Positions 52,642 to 64,000 of a stretch of DNA of 64,000 nt are shown one piece after another. The first letter of the stretch is position 1; each line of letters begins with the position of its first letter. Source of the stretch: Aulostomus chinensis (Eukaryota; Chordata; Actinopteri; Syngnathiformes; Aulostomidae); NCBI GenBank assembly GCA_037954235.1, contig JBBMOA010000004.1:14814601-14878600 (forward strand), given 5' to 3'. The translations under genes were made by a program, and so were the position numbers. Under the pieces are notes generated by a model. It ran no database searches. It saw only the letters and a list, made by a program, of their open reading frames with translations, and was not told where the DNA came from.

Positions 52642-54023
52642 TGGCATGGAAGAAAACCCAGCAGCAATCTTGTCTAACACAGGATAGTGAGTGACAACCA
52701 CATCAGATTCTTCTTCTTCTTTTTTTTTCTTTTGCTCAAATAAAATTGTTCCCCAAAGAGGAATTGGGTGCAGCACTTCCAAGAAGATGTGGATAGAATT
52801 CCGTTGATTTAGCACTAAGTGCTATATACTGCAGCAATTTGGTCAAAGACATAAACTGCCATTAATTGACTTTTACACAGTGTTACATTGCATTAACATC
52901 AAGAGAATCTGACGAATGTTCATCACAATTTCTCAGAGCCATTTTTTTTTTTGTCCATCCAACACTACAGGACTCATCATTTCTGGTTATAAATCAAAAA
53001 AGAGAATAAGAAGAATTTGTAAATGTTCTCATTTAAGAGTCTGAACTAAGCACATTTATGGAATTGTTGCTTGGAAGAAAAAAAAAAAAAGGCAGAGAGC
53101 AAGAAGACAAAGCTGCATTGGCACTGTCAAAACATTTCCACACCCTTCTGGTATTGTGGCGATGTTACTCTGACTACCGTGACCTCACATGGAGAAGATG
53201 GCGAGTGAAAGTGAGAAAGGGGCCGCGTGACAATCATGGAAAAGGCCATAATCATTTGTCTCCACCTCCTTTTCTATCCTCTTCCACCAGTTGACACAGC
53301 AAATGGCATAGCCAGCCTGTGTCACTCAAAAAGCCATTTCTGTCCTCCCAAACTGTCTGTGCTGACAAAGTGAGAGAATGAAGGAGAGGGAGAAAAAAAG
53401 GGGGGGGGTGACGACAGTGGCATTTTTCAACATGGCGTTTTGTCTATTTCTGTGTGCTTGTCAAAAGGAGAAGCTCTGCCCGGTTGCTAGGGCTGGCTGG
53501 AGAGTTGTTAGGCAGGGGTTGAGCTTTGAGTGCGGGAAAAGTGCTGGAGATGAGCAAGTGAAGAGGTACTCCATATTGCTATAAAACAGTTGTACAGTAA
53601 AGACTCAACAGTGCAGGTGAGGCTGCCAGGAATCCAATGAGCCGAAAGACATTACCGCTTCATCTAATGGCGTTTATTCTAGTTCCACATTTAATTTTCG
53701 AAACAGGTGGAAGGTGTAAAGGGACAGAGCAAATGGGCAAAGCCTTGAAGGATTACTCATTTTAATCACAGTAAAAAATTGTTCCCCTAATTGTGCAAGT
53801 TAAGGACATTTACAGACCCTATTACAGGCAGCAACTCTATACCTGCCGTGCCAACAGGTAGCACGAGAAATGATCTGACCCCCTTCTGCAGTGTGCAAGA
53901 TAAACCCTCTTGAAAAAGATGGCGATATCGCTGCTTAATTTTGGCAAGCCAGCTCAACCCCTCTGTACGTTTAATCTCGTAAATGGCAGCTGACGATCAC
54001 CAAATGAGATCGTGGAATGAAGT

Positions 54024-54058
<35 letters not shown>
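54024..54058. repeat. (GT)n microsatellite
   Basis: Pure GT array of about 35 bp. Confidence 0.98.
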
Positions 54059-54060
<2 letters not shown>

Positions 54061-54194
54061 GAGTGAAAGGAATGATTCAATCCAAGTCGTACCTGCTTTG
54101 GAGTCATAGAGTTTGTCTGTTGCTAGACAACAAATGATAATTCAATAGCAAATACGATTTGGCCTTATTTATTCCTTTTTTGCAAATGTATTTG

Positions 54195-54228
54195 TTCTCT
54201 CTCTCTCTCATACACACACACACACACA
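54195..54228. repeat. (TC)n-(AC)n compound microsatellite
   Basis: Short TC array joined to an AC array through CATA. Confidence 0.95.
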
Positions 54229-55081
54229 AATAGGTAATCAACCATCAAGTACTGAACCTTTTCATGTAAGAACAGAGGGGACATATTTAGTTCAGGAAAA
54301 CAATACGATTCTTATGAATTTCCCTGCACATGGGAGAGTCAATAGTTCAGAGTTGGTGTACTTCCAACCTTTGATTCCTGCGCATCTACTCAAGAAAACA
54401 TGGATAAACCGATGTTTGTTTGGCACAATAATCATCAACAGAACAAAATTAGCAAAGAGAAACAGCATCTGAAGTCAGTCAACTGTCACAGTTGTCTTTA
54501 CTCCAATCACATACAACAGCATGTTAGCCGTCATCCCCTCCCATTACTTTTCACTGAGTCGGCTGCTACATTTGCCGTGTAGGGGAACAAGAGGAACAAG
54601 GGGGAAGATGGAATCCTGGAACTGCAAATTTGGTGACACTCGCGTTGCATTTCTAAGCGTATTTTTGTTGATGCCACTGCTGAGTAAAATGGAACGCAGC
54701 ATTTGTTTCGAGCCTCAACCTCACTTTTCCTTCTTTTCCCCTTTGTGGCCGGGACTGTCACAGGCTACATCAGCTCGCCTCCATCCCCACAAAGTGCAGA
54801 CAAAGGAAAACATATCAACTACAAACTAGTTACACTAGTAATGCTACATAGGTCCATCAAACACATCCCACAGCTAACGGTGAGCTAGCTGAAAATATCT
54901 GATGAATGAAGCACACAACCCCAGATGATGTCATTTATATTACTTGCTAAAAACATACATGGCTATGTCCAACCGGGTGAGCTACTAATGCCAATTAAAA
55001 GTTACATTGCTTCTGATAAATAACCAACACTTTGTAAACTTTAAACTGCTGAATCTCTGCTTGTTTAAATTAATGTCATTT

Positions 55082-55104
55082 AAAAAAAAAAAAAAAAAAA
55101 AAAA
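55082..55104 (+). repeat. A23 homopolymer
   Basis: Uninterrupted A run of about 23 with no recognisable retroelement body beside it. Confidence 0.9.
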
Positions 55105-56235
55105 GCTGAAAGCATGACAAAATTAACTTTTAGTTATATTTTTCTGACCTCAAACTGAAATAAAGCTTATGCTTATTCGTCAACTTATTGAAAGCATATC
55201 TACTGGTTCTCATTCAAACGCAGCCATGTGTTGATGTGCTGTTGCCTGGGACTCTGCAGCAGAACATAACTGCTCAGATGGTACAGCTGTATCGGGAGTG
55301 CATCGATAGCATCTCTGCTAACGGTCCCGTGACACCAGTTTGTAATCACTTCTCTCTGTAAATTTCCAATCATCCCTTTACTCTGTTTTATCCTGGTGGC
55401 AGGAGAACAAATAGAAACGAGTTAAAAGACTGAGTATCGAAATGCCTCCATAATAAGGAGACAAGGGAGAAAAATGGGACTAATGTTTGTGCAATGAGAT
55501 TGAAACAAGAGAGAAGAGGAGGCTACAAATAACGAAATAGTCTGAAGGTGCGAGTTTTTTTTCTCCTCTTTTCCTGTCTTCCCTATTTTTACTCCTCTTT
55601 CCGCCTCATAAAACAGAGCAAATGCAGATGCTGCTAATGACTGCCATTACTGTGACAGTCACTGACATGACTGTCGTGCTGAAAAAGAGAGATGGAAGAT
55701 GCAGAGGGACAAGCAATGAAAGAAAAAGAGGGGAAAAAGTTTGAATTAGATATTCAATCTGAACAAACTTATATAACCTTATAAATTACATTTGGAACAG
55801 TGACATTTTTATGTTACTTTAATTTCCCTTTAATAGACATAATCAAAGTGCATTACTGGTAAACTTAAAAAGGGGAGGGGGGGGTGTATGTCTCATGATT
55901 CCTAATAAATTAAAAAGCTTTAAAATTAAAATGTTCAGTTTAATTCAAATGCACGTTTGACTTAGTCATGATGTCAACATTGTGTTTTTCCCTCTTGGCA
56001 GCGTCTTAATAAATGTGGCTGACCTGAGTCGGACTGCAAACCGATCACTGCTAATTCACAGCTCGATACATTACAATGCCATCAAGTACAATATGCAAGA
56101 TGGTTGAATAATTAATGAGGGCACATGAACAAAAGGGCATGAAAAATGTCCTTAAGACAAATGATGTCACTACACTGTCGGAGTAGGTTCATCACAGTTT
56201 TATGGACATTTCTTATCTTTTTCCATTGAAAATGC

Positions 56236-56269
56236 TGTGTGTGTGTGTGTGTGTGGGGGGGGGGGGGGG
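56236..56269 (+). repeat. Composite (GT)n-G15 tract
   Basis: Nine GT units followed by 15 G (56255-56269). Confidence 0.97.
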
Positions 56270-57450
56270 AGATTCTATAAAGCTAATCTGGGGTTCTACT
56301 TTCATTCAGGGCTTTAAGCACACAAATCTAAGTAAGATAGCATTAGAAATGATTGAAGACGTTCCAAGGGAAGACTCGCTACATGTTTAACATTTTTGTG
56401 ATAATTAAGATGTGTCATGACCCACTGCTTGACACATCTACTGTATGTTTGAGAATAACATGTTACAAAGAGCAGCGGTAATGGCTTCATACCACTAGCG
56501 GCTCCATCGTCAAGTTGGACATGAGACATGAGTCCAGCTCATGACTCAAAGTCATCACACGGGTTAAATCATAGAGTAAAATAGTCAAAAATGTCAGCCT
56601 TTTGTTTGATAAACACCACAGACGTAGAAAATCAGAATCAGCTTTGAGGGTTCAACTGCAGTTAGATGGTAGCTGTCCTTGTTTCTTGAATGATACGGAT
56701 ATTTAGCTGAGACTTTTTTCAAAGGCCATCACCTATTTTTCCTAAATGTTAGGCCAAAGGATCGATAGATGAATACAGTAATACAAATGATTTCTTCATG
56801 GTTTAAAAGATGCAAAAAAAATCTAGCAAGTTTAAGAAGTCTTTTTTTTTAGTCGCCCCGGTCTCACACAACATTGGAGTTTTTGGGGCAGGTGGAAAAA
56901 GGCACTTTTAGTTAGTTTTTTTGCCTAGAAATTTTTCTGTTGTGGCAAGAAAGCCAAATTTATCTACATTCTAGAGGCGTGAAACTAAAGGCTAAGATTC
57001 TGATTTTTTTCTGAGCAATTTCAGCGATGCCTGTGATGTTGGCGAACAAATACGTACATTAGCCCACTAATTCAGACCCGTTTCAAAATGTTGTGACTTC
57101 TCAATCCTCAGTCGGAACAAAGCAGCGATTACTTTTAGCGCCTGTACATACCGTATTGTTCCGACGGTGTTTTATATCTTGGAAATAGACCTGGGAAAAT
57201 GGGCTTGTCTTTTTTTTAATGCAGATTTAAACTTTTACATATCAGTCCATCTCAAGAATAGGTGGCACCCAATACCTGTAAAACAAGTGAGCCCCAAAAG
57301 TCCTGGTTAAGGCTTTTTTTTTTTTTAAAGGAAAAGTCTTGAAAAGGGGGGGTCATATTAGGACTGGGATCACGTCATATTCTAAAACATTTACATTTGC
57401 GAAAAAGACACACACATTTATCACATCTCAACCCTGTATTAATTTCTATA

Positions 57451-57473
57451 CCACACACACACACACACACACC
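57451..57473. repeat. (CA)n microsatellite
   Basis: Short pure CA array. Confidence 0.95.
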
Positions 57474-58501
57474 AGAGATAACTGTACTTGATAAATTCGG
57501 CTTTGAATGCACAGGAGTACTTTTAACTCCACCTGGTATAAGGTTTGACAACTGTATCTCCAAATAGGACAGACGACCCTGTTTTGTTGTGACAATTGCA
57601 CACACAATGTTCATATTTCATTTAAACAATGTGGCCACAGGGAAGAGAAGACACCCTACTATTGCAATATACAGTTAACCGCAACAAAACTCTTGTAGCC
57701 AGCTCAGCACTTGTGTTGCCCAGGCTTGCTGCTTGGAAACCCATGCAACACATTTTAAGAGGTAAATCCCAATGCCTGCAGGCTGTTGTCTTGAGGTTTT
57801 TCTACTGAATGAGGAAATGGTGAGCTCAATAGCTTCATCAAAAAATAAACTTAAAACCAATGTGTCTCAGTCGTTCAATCAACTTTCTGTCATTCATTGC
57901 TCTGCACAGCTGAGCAGTGAACAGATGGATGACAAAACGGTGATAGGCATCGAAGAAGAACAAATGACGCCCCTTGAAGCGTCAGCTTGCACGTAGGTAA
58001 GCAAAGCCCCCTCCAGACAAAATGTGCATGACACAGATTCCAAATTTGTTTCGTTAAAAGGTTTGTGAATCAGTTATTCTTGTTCTCCATCCCCCGTGAC
58101 CACCTCACAGAGGTGTAACAGACGTACACATTTTCAACCCAGTCCATAAGAGTAGTGCCCTCATTGATTCGGCACAATAATGTGAAGCCATCTTAAAAGT
58201 AAAAACTCTGAATTAGCCACAGAGACACAGCAAATCCATACTGAAAGCTGAAATGCAAACAATGGGCGCAATCAATGCCTGACTTGGGCAAATTACCGTT
58301 GTTCAACCATGTATCAAGACAAGTATGGGTGGGGGGTTATCATGGGAAAAATTTACCTGGCCATTCCTGACTGCGAGACATGGTCTGCAACCTGGATGTG
58401 CAGTAGGTTGAAATTTAATAAAAAGTAAGTATTTATTTAATTTAAGTTGTTTTTTTTTTTACTCAACTACTAGCCTGGGTGAAGTGCTCTCTCCTTAGTA
58501 T

Positions 58502-58586
58502 AAAGGCTGTAACCCTTTTTTACAGCCTTTTTTCGAGACAGGAACATCATGCCGCTGTTATGCCTCACCGTCTCTAGAAGAGACGG
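58502..58586. repeat. Two adjacent perfect hairpins
   Basis: AAAGGCTGTAA (58502-58512) pairs with TTACAGCCTTT (58520-58530) across a 7-nt loop. About 40 nt further on, CCGTCTCT (58568-58575) pairs with AGAGACGG (58579-58586) across a 3-nt loop. The surrounding 300 bp is more GC-rich and less repetitive than its neighbours and may belong to an unidentified mobile element. Confidence 0.55.
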
Positions 58587-61500
58587 AACGAAGGAACAGA
58601 TTGTTCTGCATCTGATCCGGCAGCGAAGGTAGTCACAGCGCCGAATCAGCATTTGTGTAAAAGGGACAGCCAGAATGGCAGATCAGCTCGTTCAAAACCC
58701 CAAAGCTGTCCCATAGACGAACGTCCTGAGGCACGCTTGCAGTGTCTGTTAGGAAGGAATGGGCTCATTCGGCCACGACCGCTTACGCCCGTATGATCCC
58801 TAGAAGTATTCTCCTTGCTGTTGTTTGGTCAGAGGTGTTGTGAAATTGATCACAATCTCTGTCTGTAGCTCCTGCATGGTTCATCTCAGCCCAGGGGATG
58901 ACCGTGACAATGATTGTATCTTGGTATTGAATACCTTAGACAAACATAGATCATGCTTGCATCACCCGCAGCTGCAAGCCATTACATCCCTGAAGGGACA
59001 GGTTTCTCACCATCAGGGTGTGGTCCAGACTATGCTAAATGCTCAGGGACATCTCATGAAATGGCAGAGAAAATGGTAAGCATATTCGGTAGGTGAGCCC
59101 CTCATCAGATTCTTGGCTTCATCGCGTGTGTGACTTTCGACCTCTTGCACATACGTCCAATAAATTTCCAAGTATTACAAACCGACTGTGGCGGTCTTCC
59201 AAGATTTATTGCGTGTTTTTTGAACATTTGTTAGATTCATCAGCCTCCCATTCCTCTCAAGTTTATGTTTACAACAGTTAAAGGCTAGAATAGAATAGCT
59301 ACATTATACATTTAGTCTATTCACTTGATATCATGGAACATTTAAATATTTCATCGCATAATAACCCCAGACATGTATCCCAGCATGACTGTATGAGACA
59401 ACTGTGTAGTCTTTCTGAAAAAAAGTTACCTTGGGGACAGTCAGTGACAGTAATGTTTCCATCCAATGGACATATTTTGTGTATACTCTTACACAAATTA
59501 AAAAAGGGTTAGTTACATATGGGATTAAAATTCTACCAACTATAGGAAGTGAATTATAAATTAACTTATATTTTTAAATCCCATTTGTTTGAGAAAAACA
59601 AAATACCCCTAAGCATGTCAGCAGCATACCACTGGGAAAATGGAGTATTAAAAATGCAACCTATCAAGTTTTTTTTTTAACACAATCTTCCACTCAGCAC
59701 AAAGTAAGCAAAAAGTGCAATTTCCCAAACAAAGCATGTCCTCTTCCATACTGTGCAGATGTGTATTGCTGTTACATAGCAGTCATCAGATTAAAAAAAA
59801 AAATAGAAAAATTACCACAAATGCATCGCAACACAAGGCCATGTCAGTCAGATGTTCACCCTCTACCATTATTTTCCTTCACTGGTTTCCTTCCCTACCT
59901 CTGCTCAGAACAGGTCTGACATGCCAGTTTTAATCCCCCAAAGCTGTGCAGAAGACAAGAATAAAAGGCAAAATAAGGTTCAGCGTGCGTGTGTCTCAGA
60001 TATGCCCACATTAGCAAGATTTTATGCAATATCTAAATGTAGAATAGAAGTACTTCAATGTAGCACTGAGGCCCACGCGGGTTGGTTTAATCCATTCTCA
60101 ATGCTTCAAAGCTTTATGTGTTTTCTTATCAGGCGTCAGAGAAGTCAATCACACCTGTATGTGTGTAACAGTTTCGTGTTTGTGGGTTGTGCAGCAAATG
60201 TGTCCCTCCCTTCTTCCCTGACACCAGTATTTCCCTTCATACGCATTCCCCCACACAAACCCATGTCATGCGTATTGGTACTTTGGAGAACTCAATCGAC
60301 ATCCTACCCTCTGCTCCCCTTAGTGACTGTGTGGGTGGAATGGCTGTGATAGAATGGACTGCTGTATTATTGACTTCAATTTAGAAAGTGCTGCCTGCTG
60401 CCCCCCTTACCCCTCCCCTCATTCATAGCTGGAACCCTGCTGAACCCCACCCGCAGCCTACCTCCAGGGGATATACCTGATTGCACTGCTATGAAAACAC
60501 ATTTATGCAAGGTTGCAGGGCCTGAAAGGACTGGTAGGTTGAAATGTTTGGGGTACTTTTTGTTTAGCCTGTATAGCACATTCATTTTTTTTTATATCCA
60601 AATATGCTTTCTAACAACTTTTTTTCTCTTTTTTATATTCCTCAAGCAATGATGTCAACATCTACCTCAAGTCTTTTTCCTAACTTTTAAGCCTTTCTAT
60701 ACTCCACTGTCGCCAACCTGCATGGGGGGACAACTGCTGAAGGGTTGTATTACTGGAGTTACACATACATCCGCCTCACAAATTTGTTACCGTGCTGGCT
60801 GAACTGGCTCCCCTGTATGCGATTCACTAGAATTAGCTCAACAGGGTTGCATGGTACTGTCAACCACTGATGTTGCCATCTTTCCAGGGTCCATAATATG
60901 TAAAGGAATCCATAAATTTACACCTATTGATAAAAAAGATTTATCTCCAAACCCCAACTCCTGTTATTATGACAAAAGTCATTTCACAGACAGTCAAAAA
61001 TAAAATCCAAACTGGAGGGAAATTGGAAAATAAGACCTCAGACTGCTTTCTAAGATCAGGGAAGCTTTTTGAAATATTATGCAGTGTGTGCATCCATATA
61101 CCTGGCACAAGGTAAACTAGACAGATGAGTTAGATTACAAAAGAAGCAGCCCATGAAAAACAAAGATTAGTGGTGTGCTCGCACTCAACCTGTCTCTGCT
61201 GACAGTGCTGGCATAATCTGGGTGTATACAGGTGAATTCTATGAAAACGAAAAGCTCATTTCTCCTTTTTTTCCCATCCCTCGGTCTGGTAAAGGCCCCA
61301 GTAGGGCTAATCCTCCCCTACATGCAGCCTGATGGAGATTCTAGGATTAATAGTTTCATGGAAATACTGCAAAGAAAGTAATGGTCAACCGGATTTTCGG
61401 GGGTGGAGGATATATGAAGGTCAGGGAGGTTTCACAGTGGGAGAGGAAATGTAATGTTTTCACTCTGATAAAAACAAGGGAGTGTCTCAAGAAGCCAAAT

Positions 61501-62509
61501 CAATCTGATTTGAGCGATTTCAGGTAGTCTACAGGCAAAACAAGCATTAGAGGGAAATGAAGACCTTTTTAAAGTAGCAAATGGTTGATCCAATTACCTC
61601 CAGCACGAGAAAATTTGTGTTTGTGATTGTAAAAGGCAAGACAAAAACTGCACAATGAAGCATAAGTTACTAAGCACAATAAATCACTTTTTTGCTCATT
61701 TTATTCAATGGAACAATTAAGCTCAGATAAGTACAGCTAATGCAAAACCAGACATGGAAGTACTGTCATTTGCTGCTCAATAATAAGTTTTTGTTTTGAC
61801 TAAGTGAAAGATATAAAAGAGGAGAGAGATGATGGATCACGTTGAGAACAGGACCTTTGCTACCAAGAAGCTTTAAGTCTACAAGATTTAGGCTCTCTCT
61901 CTCTGCAATGAATTACTATGTTTTTACCTTCACATTGCTCAGAGAAAGAGACATCCATTTCCTTCGGCCCGGCAGTTGGCAAGGCAACATTGTGATGAAC
62001 GCACATACAGGGTTGCACAATGAATTCTAATGAGGCCTGCTGACCAACGACACGGCCAGAGCAACACATGGGGAGCATTAGCATATGGTGAGAAAAAGCA
62101 AAAAGGGCATCCTGTAACATTCTGGACTCAACTAACAACTAAACCTATGTTTTAAGGACATCTTGTAAAGAATCTTTTGCTTTTTAATCAATTTTCAAAC
62201 TTTAAAAGACACTCACTTTGATAAATCTGTCACTATCATGTCTCCTGCTGATTTGGTTAAGAGCACAGACCTAGCATCATCATTCTTCTGCATCCAGCTA
62301 ACACGGCACTAGGGCTAATCCCTGCTCTGGCAGCCTGTATGAACACAGCTCATCATAATGAAGCCCATTAGTCTGGAGACAATGGCTGCTAGCGAAGCTC
62401 AAACACTGAACAACACAGTATGACGGGGGGGGGGGGGTAAGAAACACTCATCTTTTTACTATGTGCCTCCAGTTGCTATGACCTGATGTTGCCCTCTTTG
62501 GAGTGTATG

Positions 62510-62532
62510 TACACACACACACACACACACAG
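62510..62532. repeat. (AC)n microsatellite
   Basis: Short AC array followed by AGACAGAC. Confidence 0.95.
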
Positions 62533-63069
62533 ACAGACGCACTGACAGTTGAATGAGCAAACACAATTAACTTGAGATTGTCCTGCAAATAGTAGACCCA
62601 AAGGAACATGGTAGGAAGAAGCAGTTTTGAGGAGGAAAGTGAGACCAAGAGAGAGGAGGGGGGGTAGTGAAATTAAGAACAAAAGAGGTCAAAAGAGGAT
62701 GAAAGAAAATAGAAATAGCAAAAGGAGGAGAAGTGGGCAAAGGCCAAGACAGTAAAAGAATGGGAACAAAGAACAGAAGGCCAGCAGACTGAATAACAGA
62801 ACAATTCCCCAATAAAATGTCTAGATTAAAGCCACCGTAAAGAGTGTCAGTGTTAAATGAAGGTTTATCTAAAATGTTGGTATTATGCTTGAGTGGAGGC
62901 CACACAAGGTCACTGAAATCAGACTAACTACGCAGACTCATTGGCCAGACAGAAGCCAAATATAATCTCTCGTGTGCTGTCATATGATTTGATTGTGGGA
63001 TGACGAAATGATAAACAGAAAAAAATCCCCCTACCAAGCAGTTTAAGCCTTTACTGGGACACCGATAGC

Positions 63070-63071
<2 letters not shown>

Positions 63072-63126
<55 letters not shown>
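63072..63126. repeat. (GT)n microsatellite
   Basis: Pure GT array of about 55 bp. Confidence 0.99.
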
Positions 63127-63128
<2 letters not shown>

Positions 63129-64000
63129 ACATAATCTCTCGCAGAATTAATTCCTGGAAATTGAAATGAAAATGGGAAGCAAAGTGTCTGAAGAAGGTCC
63201 TTTACCTCAAGGTCAGCATTAGACATTTTTGTGTATGCTGTGTACACGTTTAAATACTGTGGCCTGAGGAAAAAAAAATTTAAGATACATTGCACCAGCA
63301 ATCAACCAGTCGGGCATCACTGGATACCTAGAACAAACTCGTTCAGACAAACGCACAAAATACATTTGTAACAATTCACAAAGCACAAAACAAGCCCAAA
63401 AATAACGCGCCTCGTTTCTCCTTGAAAAAAATCTCTTTTCCTCTCACACACAAAATGATGTGGATTGCCCGAGGATCTGCACTGTAAATCCTTGAATGCC
63501 GCCAATGGCAGAGGCAATGACATTATCATTAGATGTATCATTCGACTATACATTGCTCTAATCCGATTGTCATTTCTGCTATAGCATACTGGAGGCCATT
63601 CACCCAAATAGAACTACTGACACGCACACACATGCAAGCAGACACAGGCTGCTGACCTACATGTGACTGGCCACAGTCCAGATTTGCTAGCACTCACCCG
63701 AGGGGATGGATTCAGTACTGTTTGTATACACCCCTTGAAAGGCTAGGGCTGACAAGCCATACCAAACTAGGTCGTTCAGTACCCCCAAACTACACCCAGT
63801 GCCCAACAGGCCTGGTGCAGGAATGATCCATGGGGCCCTGGGTGAAGCAGGGGGGCAGTGGTCAGGGGCATGCAACTGGCATGAAAGCGTGAAGTTACCA
63901 CATATCTGACAGCTCGTCAGGTCGTCATTGGTCACTAAATCCTGGAGGCAAGGCCTGACAACTCTCCTCTTGTCAAGGCAGTGTCTGTTACACTGTGAAC

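Larger units (their letters stand above)
39494..64000 (-). other. Sequence upstream of the SN4 exon, probably one very large snd1 intron (at least 24.5 kb)
   Basis: A good acceptor at 39494-39495 means the intron extends upward from here. I searched for the exon that should encode the preceding SN4 segment (the Gly-Ala-Arg-Asn-Leu-Pro region of SND1) and did not find it before the right edge. The stretch holds a SINE, a candidate TIR transposon, two long GT arrays at 45.2 and 45.6 kb, hairpins at 49.7 and 58.5 kb, and complex AT-rich segments. A missed short exon cannot be excluded. Confidence 0.65.

Noticed and set aside
57772..57996. Plus-strand frame with an acceptor-like CAG and a GTAAGC at its end
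   Set aside because: The splice-like ends are tempting, but the peptide matches nothing and no partner exon is seen.
59852..60349. Plus-strand open frame of 165 codons
   Set aside because: The sequence has no recognisable domain, composition is intron-like, and no splice or start context supports it.
63687..63935. Minus-strand open frame of 82 codons near the right edge, and its slight resemblance to 49189-49419
   Set aside because: A shared AAACTAGGT-type word is too short to claim a repeat, and neither frame is recognisable.
39494..64000. Search for the preceding snd1 exon and for lrrc4
   Set aside because: No segment with the expected SN4 residues or leucine-rich repeats was found.

Overview
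This is a vertebrate nuclear window, almost certainly from a teleost fish. It holds three short, well-separated exons of one conserved gene on the minus strand, embedded in long non-coding sequence that is dense in (CA/GT)n microsatellites and homopolymer tracts. A SINE of the fish 'tRNA head plus L2-like tail' type also points to a teleost. There is no prokaryotic gene organisation, operon, CRISPR array or phage.

The gene is snd1 (Staphylococcal nuclease and Tudor domain containing 1, Tudor-SN/p100). In minus-strand order its exons lie at 39493-39305 (63 codons, second half of the fourth SN domain), 16914-16773 (47 codons plus 1 nt, linker into the Tudor region) and 2798-2675 (start of the Tudor domain, ending inside a Trp codon). 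All three have AG/GT splice borders and the intron phases chain correctly (0, then 1, then 2). As far as I can recall the human protein, they align to it without gaps as about residues 594-745. The introns between them are 14.0 kb and 22.4 kb. No earlier exon was found in the 24.5 kb above the first one, and no later exon in the 2.7 kb below the last one.

The rest is intronic. Around 1-9 kb there are (CA)n/(GT)n arrays and a 73-nt imperfect hairpin. At 23.1 kb there is a short hAT-like transposon end. At 26.8-27.3 kb there is a decayed piece of a retrotransposon-type protein on the plus strand. At 32.2 kb there is a fish dispersed-repeat remnant. At 43.9-44.3 kb there is a minus-strand SINE. 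At 46.8-47.4 kb there is a candidate non-autonomous DNA transposon with 12-bp inverted ends, and near 58.5 kb a pair of adjacent perfect hairpins. Several non-repetitive AT-rich stretches with homeodomain/SOX/FOX-like words could be conserved regulatory elements, but that needs cross-species alignment.

I found no complete protein-coding gene, tRNA, rRNA or recognisable microRNA, and no convincing previously undescribed system. The most useful points are the snd1 exon map, the candidate transposable elements, the polarity of composite (GT)n-Gn tracts, and the chance that the large upstream intron hosts lrrc4 just outside the window, as in mammals.
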